Assembly (NCBI GenBank): GCA_963920575.1
Contig: OY986972.1
Coordinates: forward strand, 23,918,672-23,982,671
DNA: 64,000 bases
Direction of reading: 5' to 3'
From: Narthecium ossifragum
Taxonomy: Eukaryota > Streptophyta > Magnoliopsida > Dioscoreales > Nartheciaceae
Shown piece by piece: positions 21,218-32,127 of this stretch; within the stretch, counting starts at the first letter, position 1; the number at the start of each line of letters is the position of its first letter. The translations under genes and the position numbers were made by a program. The notes under the pieces are model-generated. The model searched no databases. It was not told where the DNA came from and saw only the letters and a list, made by a program, of their open reading frames with translations.

Positions 21218-23020
21218 ATGCCAACAGTTTGGTTTACTCTTCTGAAGACTCTCCAGTGCAAGTCTGGGCCATCTGAAGTCTATGAACCAAAAGCCAAGGG
21301 GCATCACCACTTGAGCACCATCTTGACTAGTAGTAGAAAAGGAGGCAGGTCTGGATGCTCTAGATCCATAGCCAATCTCAAGGATGTCATCCATGGCAGC
21401 CAGAGGCACCTGGAGAGGCCACCAAGTTGCAGCCCAAGGTCCATTGGCAGCAGTGAGTTCCAGAATCCAATAGCCCATGAGGTGATCTTCAGCAACTCTA
21501 ACAAGTGTGAGCTCAAGATCACTGGTTTTGGAGGGTGCCATGATGGTGAAGGTGGTGGTGGTGGCTTTCGATCCACCACCTCTGTGGGCACCCTTAAGCC
21601 TGGGACCCCAGGTCCTGGAGGAGGGCACCATGGCTGGCAGTATAACCCTTCTTTTAGGTGCCCAAGTTCTTCTTCTAGTCCAAGGAGGGTTTCAAGCTCT
21701 TTTGGTGAGAGAGAGGGGTCTTCTCTCTCTAGTGCTGTGTTTGGCAATGGTGGGGTTTCTTCAACACCAAGACCCTTCCATGAGTATGGTTCATATAGGT
21801 CCTCTTCTCCTGTGGTCTGCCCCAAGTGTGGGGAGGAATTCTTGAAGATGGAGTTGCTGGAAGAACATCATCTCTCCAAGCATGCAGGTGAGGAACTTTT
21901 TTTTTAGCCTTTATTTCTGCGCTGAATCTGTTTCATTTCCTTTTTAGTGATATATGGTGTTTTTTTTCCCTTCTTTTGAACTCATATTGAAAAATCTTCA
22001 GCTTGCTTCTGGAAAATGCTTATTTTGATTTATCTTGACCATATATGCATCAGTTTTCCTCAAAATCCTACATATTAGTAATTTAATATCTGAAGATTGT
22101 AGACAGAGATAACCTGTTCTTTTTAGTGTCTCTGAAGATTGTTCAGAGACAGACTCTGTTATTTTTTGTTCTTATTGCTAGACTTTCATGATTTGAGTTC
22201 AAGATAGGATCTTTGCTTAAAGTCTATGAGTTCATTAATTCTTTTTTTGGGTGGTTAGATTAGAATCTTGTTGATGAGTTATACAATTTGCATTCTCTGG
22301 ATAGAATTCTTGAACTAGATTGGAGGATGTCACATTAATGTGTATCAGCTTCTAACTTAGATTTCTCATGTCAAACACACAGTTACTGAATTGATAGAAG
22401 GTGACTCCTCTAGAAAGATTGTAGAAATAATCTGCAGAACAAGCTGGCTGAGGACCGAAAACAGCCGTGGAAAGATCGAAAGGATTCTGAAAATCCACAA
22501 CACTCAGAAAACCTTAGCTCGATTCGAAGATCACCGAGAAATGGTGAAGCTGAAAGCTAGCAAACTCCCCAAGAAACACCCACGCTGCATTGCTGATGGC
22601 AATGAGCTCTTAAGGTTCCATGGCACCTCCATGGCTTGTTCTTTAGGCATCAGTGGCTCTTCAAACCTCTGCTTCTCCGAGAAATGCAGCGTTTGCCGGA
22701 TCATACGACACGGGTTCTCGGCCAAGAAGGAGATGAAGGGAGGAGTTGGGGTGTTCACTACTTCTACTAGTGTGAGAGCGTATGAAACTATTGAAGCGTT
22801 TGAAGAGAATGCTTCTTTTAAGAAGGCATTGCTGGTTTGCAGAGTGATTGCTGGAAGAGTTCATAAGCCTCTTGAAAACTTCAAAGAATTTGGTGGGCAA
22901 TCTCAATCTGGGTTTGATTCTTTGGCTGGAAAAGTTGGTCTTTATTCGAACATCGAAGAGCTCTACTTGCTCAATCCTAGAGCTCTTTTACCATGCTTCG
23001 TTGTAATCTATAAACCTTGA
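21218..23020 (+). CDS. Plant C2H2 zinc-finger protein with conserved C-terminal PARP-like region
   Basis: The model is join(21218..21887, 22383..23020), 435 aa. The start ATG at 21218 gives the family's MPTVWFTLLKTLQCKS; the frame is open upstream but has no better ATG. Then follow STILTSSRKGGRSGCSRSIA, NLKDVIHGSQRHLERPPSCS and PRSIGSSEFQNPIAHEVIFS. A single C2H2 finger lies at residues 201-222 (C-x2-C-x12-H-x4-H). The intron interrupts Val-224 directly after it (donor g|gtgagg, acceptor cacacag|tt). The second exon holds the conserved block ELIEGDSSRKIVEIICRTSW, then KASKLPKKHPRCIADGNELL and NIEELYLLNPRALLPCFVVI. From memory this matches the AT5G54630/AT2G29660 group, whose C-terminus is reported to resemble a PARP catalytic fold. 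No HYE triad is obvious, so enzymatic activity is doubtful. Probably nuclear; the target is unknown. Confidence 0.9.
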
Positions 23021-23886
23021 AGAAATTTTAATCTTCCTATCTTTCTTCTTCTTCTTCTTTTCCCTTTCTTTTGCTCCTTTTTTCTTATATTTATTGCATT
23101 TTGAGTTGAAACAAAATGCTTCCATGGCAATTTGTTTCTCTGTAAATTCCTTTTTTTGTTTAAGATATTTCATTTTCTGGAGTGATATGCTCTTTTTTTT
23201 ATGCATTTTAGTGTTCTGAAACAATTTTGGAAATATTTATTTTTTGGATATGGTGGTCTGTTGAATAAAATGACAAAATAGAATATAATATTAAATTTAA
23301 CAAAATTTCAAATTCAAATTCTCGTGTTTTTTAAATCTAAATCTCCATCCTTCATCTACCCAACTACCATAATGCTATGGCCTCAAAGAAAACGTTTGGA
23401 AAACCAAGAATAAGGCAATCTTTGACCAATTTATGCTAGAAAAATATCCTAATAAATTAGTAAATCTCATCTCTTCATTCCTATCTATCCAAAACACCAT
23501 GATTCAAATTCTTATGCATAGCAATCTCACATCACATCATGTGTATTCCATTCAATTCAAAATAGATGCCCAAAACAGCCAAACAAATATTTTTACATGA
23601 TTCAATATAGATCTGTTTGTTTCTCGGAAGCCATTTTCCATTAAATGGCATCTGCGTTGGTGTCAGTGATTTCAAAAGCTTGTCGAGGAGTCCGTGTATG
23701 TGTTTGTTTGGACTGCGTGTCCTGCAATAGGATATATACGTGACTTTGATGCCATCTATCTGAAAAAAGAAAGCATTTCCTCTTGCAGGAAGCACATTAA
23801 AATGGTAACAGTATAACAGTATATATCTGTGGACCCAATATCCAAGTTTTCAAAAGAATAAGAAAATGGTTAATTTTCCATTTTTT
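23021..23886. other. Intergenic region
   Basis: The 3'UTR of the zinc-finger gene occupies the first 200 bases or so. The rest is AT-rich with nothing recognisable up to the assembly gap. Confidence 0.5.
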
Positions 23887-24086
23887 NNNNNNNNNNNNNN
23901 NNNNNNNNNNNNNNNNNNNNNNNNNNNNNNNNNNNNNNNNNNNNNNNNNNNNNNNNNNNNNNNNNNNNNNNNNNNNNNNNNNNNNNNNNNNNNNNNNNNN
24001 NNNNNNNNNNNNNNNNNNNNNNNNNNNNNNNNNNNNNNNNNNNNNNNNNNNNNNNNNNNNNNNNNNNNNNNNNNNNNNNNNNNNNN
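23887..24086. other. Assembly gap (200 N)
   Basis: A run of N whose round length suggests a placeholder. The sequence resumes inside an ATCGAT tandem array, a likely cause of assembly failure. Confidence 0.97.
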
Positions 24087-25300
24087 AAAAACACATCTCT
24101 GGAACAAGGTTGGATCGATCCACTGTGAGTTTGGATCGATCCACTTTGCCAGACTACAAATACGTCTCTAGAAAGAACGTTGGTATCGATCCAGACAAGT
24201 ATGGATCGATACGGACTCACTTTGGATCGATCCAACAGGACCTTGGATCGATCCAAGCTCCAGAACGAGCCCAAAAACAGCAATCATCACTTTGTTCTCC
24301 GTTGAAGTCGCTGGTAGCCTCATGAGGAGAGATTTTCCCAACACAGTATACATCATGTTCGATTATCACATCTAAATTAGAACAGTCAATCGATAGTGTT
24401 ATACCGATCAAATGATTGATTCATTCAATCGATAGATGTCTACCGATTGATTCACATAATCTATCGATAGAACACTACCGATAGATTAGGTGAATCCGAT
24501 TGAAGGACATGTACATCTGCCCTTACCCATGTACCCAAATTGACGCCCAAGTAATTATATTATCGTCTATTTGATAAGCAACAAACTAAGATAAGATAAT
24601 GTTTTTAATTCTAATAATATATATGATGCAGGATCAGGGCCGGACCTGACTGAGTCCGATCCGCTTCCAAGGCGATCCGGACGTATTCGGATTCCATCCG
24701 TACGAATGAAGCCTTTGGATGGCCATAACTTTTGATCCGACCGTCCGATCGGGGCGTATGACCAGTCGAAACGACCGGGTCGACGAGCCCATCATTTATC
24801 GTCGGAGATCTTTGATCTCTCCACGACGGCTTGTCGAATCGCCAAATTCCGTCTCCTTTTGCTCTAAATCGCAATTTTAGTGAAAACTTTCCTTTTATGG
24901 CAGTTTTATCGGTTTCTATTTTTGACAAAGTCCTAATTTGAGTAGGGTTTATTTTTATTAATGAATTCCGGGTTAATACTTGGATTAGGGTTGAGTCCAT
25001 GTTTTAGTTAAGTTGGTCTTTCCTTAAATCTATAAAAGGAGGCCTAGGGTTTGTAAAAAGGCAGTTTTGATGAATAAGAAAATTAGGGTTTTGTTTTCTC
25101 CCTTTGAGAATTCTGATCTTTCTCTCCCACAGAGAGTTCGATTATCTCTCCCGTTGAGAGGTCCACCTTCCACGTTTTACCCTGCGCCAATATATTTGTC
25201 CTATCTTATCCTATCATCCCCTGAAACAAGCACGACTTTCATAAGTACTCCTTTTGTTTCATTCAGACAACTAAGACAAGATATGTTTAAACTAACATAA
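24087..25300 (+). repeat. LTR-like sequence with phased ATCGAT array
   Basis: It begins at the gap with a repeat of about 70 bp (ACATCTCTGGAACAAGGTTGG and a diverged second copy) that carries ATCGAT at 24114, 24135, 24185, 24205, 24226 and 24247. A second array at 24389-24485 has three copies of ATCGATAG paired with TACCGAT. A TATA box (TATAAAAGG, 25031-25039) is followed by a leader with TGAATAAGAAAATTAGGG, as in many plant LTR R regions. Neither end could be fixed because the gap removes the left part. No internal coding domain follows, so it would be a solo or broken LTR. Confidence 0.45.
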
Positions 25301-25440
25301 TGAGCTATTCTTAGAACTATTGTGCAATGAGAAATACGTCCGAAGACTAGAGTTTAACATGTAAATATTTGTTAATAATCTTCACATAAATTTTGATTAA
25401 TTCGTAATACGCCCACAAGAAATTCCTGAATTGTTAGCAA

Positions 25441-25460
25441 AAAAAAAAAAAAAAAAAAAC
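25441..25460 (+). repeat. Poly(A) tract of about 20 A
   Basis: It could be the 3' end of a retrotransposed sequence or a simple homopolymer. Nothing recognisable precedes it. Confidence 0.6.
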
Positions 25461-27431
25461 CTGCAACCATAGGTAGCAATTGATTATTTCTCTCTCCTCG
25501 TTCTTGAATATTTAAGAAGTTAGTCTACAATCTACATTTGACATCTCTAATTTCTCAGAACTATCTTCAATTTATTTGATAACTTACAGGAGACATAAGT
25601 CAACATTCTTATAAACCTGGATTAGCGATCCATGGATGAATGAGGTCAATGAATATATATAGGTCAAAGAATTCTTGTGGAGCAGGATTCAAGAAACACT
25701 TCATTAATTTGAGGATTAATTTAGCCCACGGATTGACTTGGGTCAACCATCAATGAAATTTAATGGAAATTCCTATAGTTTGAAGAAAGATCTTCGTCAC
25801 AGGTCGCACCATATATAACCATAAGGTGGTGGGCCACATGACACGACTAATTGTTTACCTCATTCTCTCTTTCTCTCCTCTCTCCCTCTATCTTTATAAT
25901 AACTTACGCCACATTAATTCATTATCCTCTCTCTTTTTCTTTATTTAGTTATAATCTTACGTCACGTGTATATAATCTTATGACTCTGATGATGAGTCAT
26001 AAAAATAACTGTCACATGATCTTATAAGATAGATGCTCAAAAAAAACTTACCAGGAAGCTGCCATTAATTATTATTAGGTCATTATTTGTTCCCAATCGA
26101 TGATTATCATGTCCTTAAAACTAGACTATATTAATGAACAATGATCTTCTATCAAATGTTCGATGAACAAGTAATTTATAGCAAAAGTTTTACTCATAGT
26201 TTTTAATTTGGAAGAAGAGATTTTATTTTGTTTATTTTTGCATTTTTAGACTGAGATTTTTGTGTTTAAATGGCTAGCAATGAAGTCAATTTTGATTTTA
26301 ATTTCTTTTGGTGATGACCATTGAAAGAAATGTGAACCTTTTGAATTGGAATAATTGGAAAAGGATTGCAAGGACAATGATTGTTGCAAAAAAATCTCCA
26401 CCTCGGTTGCGTTATCACAAGCTCGACTGGTACTTCAAATCTGTGGGAAACCTGGAGTCAGCTTTTTAAAAGGAGTTTTGATTCGTGCCCATGTACCCAA
26501 ATCAGCACCGTTGGATTGAATCGGGATTCGTGCCCGGTTCAATTCAACGGTGGAGATTCGTGTACATGGGCACGAATCTTTTTCCTTTTAAAAAAAACGA
26601 ATCTTTAAATTTCTTTATTATTCTAAGAACTTAAGCTAATATGATAGAGTAGCTCAATTTATTGATTTAAATTATATTGAAACACGCTCCCTCATTGACA
26701 TAAGTGATTTCATGAATCTCAGGATATAAATATCGAATTAAAGAATCGGACATCATGGAAATCATCGATTAATTCAAAAACTTATGCCGACAAAAAAAGT
26801 GAAATTATTTTGTTTTAATTATATGCTCGCATTTATTCTTAAGCATTGGCCATAATTAGGCATTGGTGTCACTCATCAACTCCACAAGCTTTGTGGTGTC
26901 CATGTCATTAATTCAAGGGCCATGGCCTTCACCATTCCTATATATCCATTGCTTCTTTCCATGATTCAAGCCTTCAATAATGCCTTCTTTTGTACCTTTG
27001 AAGGCTACAAACTGCTTTTTTTTGTGCTCTAATAATTTCTATAAAATTATTTATTTTTTGTATCTTCTTTCCATTGCATCTTTCCATGATTCAAGCCTTC
27101 AATAATGTCTTCAAGTTGGGGGCGCAACTTGCATGCTAAAGCCATTTTTTAGCAAGTTGGTGTCATTCCATGCTTATGAAATCATCTTCAAGGACTTGTC
27201 AGTCAGAGTGTAGCATGTGAGCACATGAATGTGAGCACATGAAATCACCTACTTAATGGAGTTCAACTCGTAAAAATAAATAAAATAAAAAACATTTAAA
27301 TTAATCCTATATTACATTTATGTTATTTTTTCCCTTGAATATTATAATTTAATGAGTTTCACATTTTGAAGTGCAACAAACAATTGTCCAGTGTCTGGCA
27401 ACTAATTTTGAACAATAATCATATTTTCTTA
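25461..27431. other. Region without a recognised gene
   Basis: AT-rich. It contains the hairpin at 26463-26593 and a 42-base direct repeat, ATTGC(T/A)TCTTTCCATGATT followed by CAAGCCTTCAATAATG, near 26949 and 27073. Confidence 0.5.
26463..26593. repeat. Long near-perfect inverted repeat (hairpin, about 130 bp)
   Basis: The left arm contains GATTCGTGCCCATGTACCC and CACCGTTGGATTGAATCGGG. The right arm is their reverse complement with few mismatches, and the tips are TTTTAAAAGG and CCTTTTAAAA. Only a very short loop remains at about 26525-26530. It resembles a foldback MITE. No target duplication was identified. Confidence 0.8.
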
Positions 27432-27794
27432 GGGCTTGTTCTATTCCGGGTTAAGCCTATTTTATCCATGCATTGCAGCCAAACACCATCTAATCCCTAT
27501 TTTTATCCCCACTTTTATCTTCATTCTTATCTCCACTTTTCAACCAATCATTACTAGCTTTTCTTTATTTTTAACCAATCACATCAACTTTATCCCTGCT
27601 TTTTCACTTTTTAACCGATCATTACTTATTTATCCATAGTTTTCAACCAATCATATCAACTTTATCCTTATTTTTTCAACCAAACGTTACTATTTTATCA
27701 CTATTTTTTAACAAAATACCACACATATCCCAACATATCAATCCCTATCATCTCCAATTCCAGAATTATTTATCCTACAACCAAACAACACCCC
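27432..27794. mobile_element. MITE, left member of a doublet
   Basis: It starts GGGCTTGTTCTATTCC after a TTA triplet (27429-27431) and ends ACAACCAAACAACACCC, an imperfect inverted match. The interior repeats ACCAATCAT and TTTATCC. It directly abuts the next MITE with no duplication between them. Confidence 0.6.
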
Positions 27795-28018
27795 CCGTTT
27801 GGTACGGGGATAGTTAACCCAGATAACTTTTATCCAGGGTTAAGAGGGGAATATTACCTTTATTCCACACTTTATTCCCAAACACCCATAAAAAGTTATC
27901 CCCATCTCACCTATTACTCATCTCTACACTCTACTTTTTCCTTATCTCAAATGATCATTATTACTCAACCCAAAATAACTTTTATCCCAGAATAGCTTTT
28001 ATCCCCTACCAAACGGGA
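27795..28018. mobile_element. MITE, right member of a doublet
   Basis: The terminal inverted repeats are clear: CCCGTTTGGTACGGGGATAG on the left and CTTTTATCCCCTACCAAACG on the right. A TTA triplet follows at 28019-28021. PIF/Harbinger (Tourist) type; no coding capacity. Confidence 0.75.
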
Positions 28019-28087
28019 TTATGTGTTGGTCTTATTTATGAATTATTGAAACTATTGTTATCACATCTAACTCATTTTGCTAGCTTT

Positions 28088-28287
28088 TTTTTATGAGATG
28101 AGCCCTTAGGCTAAGAAAAATAGGAAATTACAAAATCAGTCCTAGATCAAACTGTCAAGCAGCGGAGACCCCTAATCGCTGGACCAGTCCAACTCCCGTC
28201 CTAATTGTCGACAACGTCTAACAACAACATCAGCTGTGGCATTACAATCTCTAGAAATGAAGAGGAAAAATACTGTTTTTCTTAATG
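28088..28287 (-). mobile_element. 5'-truncated LINE remnant (200 bp)
   Basis: The minus strand encodes FISRDCNATADVVVRRCRQL, resembling the C-terminus of a plant LINE RNase H domain. It is followed by stops and a 3' end (GGCTCATCTCATAAAAAAAA). It is flanked by a diverged direct repeat of about 26 bases beginning CACATC(T/C)AACTCATTTTG at 28062 and 28288, as expected for target-primed insertion. Confidence 0.65.
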
Positions 28288-28313
28288 ACACATCCAACTC
28301 ATTTTGCCAACTT

Positions 28314-29400
28314 TAATATGCAAGGAAAACGCTCATAAGCTGATATTTAAGAATTTATACCTGAATTCCAACGTGCTTATTTAGCATGCCTTAGGCATAA
28401 CCTCATAAGCTTAGTTTCTTAATGACACACTTGGCCAATAAAATAAATGTCATCACATTTTATACAAACAACAAATTTTTTCAGCACGTAAAGAGACATT
28501 TTAGTTGACGTGCATGCACGCGTCAACCTTGCATCATCATTTTGATATATATATATCTGACACTATCAAATGATGTAAACTAAACCCAAAATCTTATGCT
28601 GAGAATGAGTTTATATTAATATATCCCAATGACAGGACATCTGCTTTAGATGGTTGACATTTGCAATTACCAATTATATCTTACATTTGTCAACAAAGTT
28701 GTCGATAAAAAAAAATTAATATAAAATCTAAAATGCCTACTATTGAGGGGAAAAAATATTGAGAAAAAAAAACAGTATGGATTACAACCATCAAAATTTA
28801 CGACATGTTTGGTTTGCATAAAGAATGGGAACGGATTGGGAATGAAAGCCGGAATGTAGTTGAGATGGGAATGAGAATGATGTGACATGTTTGGCTCACA
28901 CAAGGAATGAGATTAGAAATCATGCTTGAAAATGTTTGATGCACAAAAATAAATATGAGAATGAAATGTGAATAAGATATAAATAACTGAATTATTTTAT
29001 AACCGTCATTCCGTCAGGAATGAAATGAAACAATCCAGGCTATTAGATGAGATAGACTCATTTCCAACTTGTCAGGAATGAAGCATTCTATTCGCAACTT
29101 TAATGTTTAATCAAACAACGGAATGAGCTTTGACCGGGGATTTGATCATTCCATTCTCGACGGTTATGTCCAACCAGTGAAATTAAATTCGGTCCAAAAA
29201 CTTGGAGCAGTTTGGTGAGACTGGATTTATATTTTTATAATTTAATCTAATTGGTGAATGATGATCCAAACCAACATAGGACTATATTTTTTTTTGAAAT
29301 ACATTCTTATAAAAATCATCTAGAGGCAGACACGCTTTGATCTAACAATTGGTCACATTGCCTCAATTATATGATCACTGTAATTAGAAAAATCTAAAAG
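28314..29400. other. AT-rich intergenic region with GGAATGA-rich repeat
   Basis: From about 28803 (CATGTTTGGTTTGC) to 29165 the sequence is rich in GGAATGA and GGGAATGAGAATGA motifs and resembles a decayed GTTTGG-type MITE. Its ends match poorly. A short (AT)n lies near 28541. No gene is seen. Confidence 0.45.
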
Positions 29401-29459
29401 CCATTATAATAACCATCATTAGCATCACATCCTTATCTTATTTTAGTACGGTAGCATAT

Positions 29460-29945
29460 TGGGATTGGGTTCTTCTGACGCTCTGTGGGCCCACGGATGG
29501 CCCGTCCTAAACCCTATCTTATCTGTAGGCCCACGAATCCAGTGGCCTGTGCGGGGTCAAGGACGAGCCGATACGTGTTGGATCGTACGGTGGTGGGCGT
29601 GCCACGTAGGTCAACTAGTCGCCATCACGCGTGTCAAAGCCGAGTCCGCTCGCCCCGTGCCGTCACGGAGGCGTGCGGGGCACGTGACGTTCATCTGGAA
29701 GAACGCACGTGGGCGTGGGGGATAAGTGGGCGTCCGATTGGGATCGGACGGCGGTCATCCTGAATACACGTGGATGGCAACAAGCGGCGGATAGGTCGGC
29801 GACGGGCGTTACCGCAGCCGTTAACCGTCATAAGTGAGGAGGGACGCGGGAACGCTGACTGGCGCGTGGGCTGTTAGTGACGGCGTCACACGAACCGACC
29901 CCTCTCTAGTGGTCTATAGAAGGGGAGAAGGGGAGAAGGGTTCAA
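29460..29945 (+). promoter_or_regulatory. GC-rich promoter of the GRAS gene with three G-boxes
   Basis: CACGTG cores occur at 29681, 29706 and 29767. The first reads CACGTGAC and is followed at once by ACGT, as in ABRE-type elements; further ACGT cores lie near 29575 and 29597. A TATA-like TCTATAGA lies at 29913-29920. The GC content contrasts with the AT-rich DNA on the left. A GA-rich leader follows. Confidence 0.55.
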
Positions 29946-30087
29946 AGGATGCAGCTGCTTGAGCTTAGAGCTCTGACGCCATCGTTGCTATCTAGAGAGA
30001 GAAAGAGGAGAGAGAGAGAGATAGAGAGAGGCGTATTCGGATCGACGTCTGAAGATTTTGAAGAGGAATTGTGGAGTTGAGCTGCTG

Positions 30088-32093
30088 GTATGTCGCGATT
30101 TTGATGGATTATTGTAGCATTTTGAGTTTGGTTGGTTGTTGTTTTTTTTCTTGGATACATGGAGATGCTTGGTAGGGATTTGAGTGACCTAAGGGAAGTT
30201 TGGTCGGTTTTGCTTAGAAGTGTGGTGTTTTGGGGTCTAGGGGTTTGAATTGCCAGGGATGGGTGGGTATTGGGGGAGTTAGGGTTTTGTGTAGGGTTAT
30301 GAGATTCTTATCTTGAATTTGAAGTTTAAAAGGTAGAATAAGAGGAATCCGCTTCTTTTTCTTTTTTTTTTCTTTTTTTTTTGTCCTTTCCCTTGATGTT
30401 TTAATGATAATTGATAAGTATTGCTTCTGTTAGAAGTATATGTGCAATTTAGTTTTCTTTATCTCATGGATTTGGAGGAAGTATGTCGTCGATCGAAATC
30501 AAAATTAGAGATTTAAGAAAACTTATCTGAAATTTTGGTATTTTGGTGCTTTGGTCAATCGTTTCCTATGGCTATTGCGTTATTAGTTTTAGAACAATTT
30601 GATGGTTGTTTCTTTTCTGGGAGAAGCAGAACGTAACAAAATTTAAAATTTTAAAGAAAAATTGTTTGTTTGAGACAAATGGAAAGGGCTGTGAACTACT
30701 TGTGTACCTGTTTGGAAGGACTCATGTTTATGCTTGTATGTTTTGATCATCTTTGCATAATTGAGGTATCTTGTTTCATTTTAGCCTTTGGGCTGTGTTA
30801 CTTTTCCTCTTGATGCCAAAATTGAGTTTCTTTTGCTGTTATCAGCTGCTCTGATGTTTTTCTATGATTTTCTTTGATAGAAGGCATGTAACAAATAGAT
30901 ATGCCTTGGGTATTTCCCCAATCTCATCCTTCTTTGGAGAAGGGGAAAAGGAGATGATTTGTTTTCACAATAGAATGGAAGATCTGTGAGAGGGAAATTC
31001 TCTTCATGTCAAAAAGACTCCCTTCATCAGGGTTAGAATACTGTCCATCATCTGAGGAAATTAGCGTGATTGTTGTAAAGGTTTACATGGTAGTCACAAG
31101 AGGGCTCTTTCTTCCTCAATCTGAAGATATAAAGTCTATGAGCACTATGTTCAAAGATTATGAATAATCGACATAAAAGATGGAACCCACAATCGAAATG
31201 TGATCCAATTATTACCACTCATTGATGGAACCAGCTTAGCTTGTTTCCTCTTTTGAGTATATTCCACCAGGACAGCTTTTCCTTCTTTCAAATGAACCAT
31301 TGAGGGAAGACAGTGATAATTCATAGAATTCCAGTGAAGGATTGGTTTTTATCTTAGATTTCCTTCATCAAATTATGAAAGAGTAAGTGATTGAATTCTG
31401 TTGTTTGATATAGGTGGAATGCCAACTTTCCTCTCTTAGCGTAGGGTTAATCTTATAGGAAGACTTTTTGCGGAAGTAGAGGCTCAAATAGGATTTTCAA
31501 CGTATTATGCTGGCATCGATGATGGTTTTATCATATTCCTTGAAACATCTAAAGAGTCCTTCAATTCAAACCTTCTGTTAGCAGGCTATTTACCAAGATG
31601 AATGATATTTTTTGCCATCTACATTGTAAATGAGTAGAAGAGGCTATTTTGACCAAGATGGATTGGTCAAATGGTTCTAGTGAATGTTCATTAGAAAAGC
31701 CTTTTGATTTCTTGCGTGTCAAGAAATGTTGGCACTTGTTGCAAAGCAGCTATCAGGGGACATATGTTTGACGTTGTTTCTTGTGTTCTTAGTTGATAAG
31801 GGATTCTTCCATACCTTCTACTTTGAGGTTCCTCTCTTGTTTTGTTGTCCCCCTTCTCTAATATCTTCTTTTTGCTGTTCTCCTTCGATTGATGATGAAT
31901 TTTTATGCAAAGTAAGTTGTTACAAACTTCCGGATCATGCTCACCGAAGTGTCATGGATAGGTGAAGTTGAACTTGTATTGCTCTCTACTTGCAATTTCT
32001 TCTGGCAAATGCTTCGTTGTTGTATGAAAATCCTGATATTATTAATGGTGATGATTTAGTTAAATGATGCATGTTTCTACTTTTCATATTCAG
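30088..32093 (+). other. 5'UTR intron of the GRAS gene
   Basis: The donor is CTG|GTATGT and the acceptor TTCATATTCAG|GATG. About 2 kb, T-rich on the sense strand, with no coding signal. Leader introns are common in this GRAS branch and often raise expression. Confidence 0.65.
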
Positions 32094-32094
32094 G

Positions 32095-32126
32095 ATGGGT
32101 ATAATGTGTTGATGATATCGTCATAG
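32095..32126 (+). promoter_or_regulatory. Two minimal upstream ORFs before the GRAS start
   Basis: In the spliced leader, ATG at 32095 encodes MGIMC and a stop. ATG at 32112 encodes MISS and a stop at 32124-32126, two bases before the main ATG. Both would be met by scanning ribosomes. Confidence 0.6.
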
Positions 32127-32127
32127 A

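Noticed and set aside
21098..21825. Minus-strand frames of 173-177 codons
   Set aside because: Antisense to exon 1 of the zinc-finger gene; no motif.
23797..24283. Frames spanning the N run
   Set aside because: They consist mostly of undefined residues and ATCGAT array translation.
29459..29763. Overlapping plus-strand frames of about 90 codons
   Set aside because: They lie in the GC-rich GRAS promoter where stop codons are rare; no conserved residues seen.
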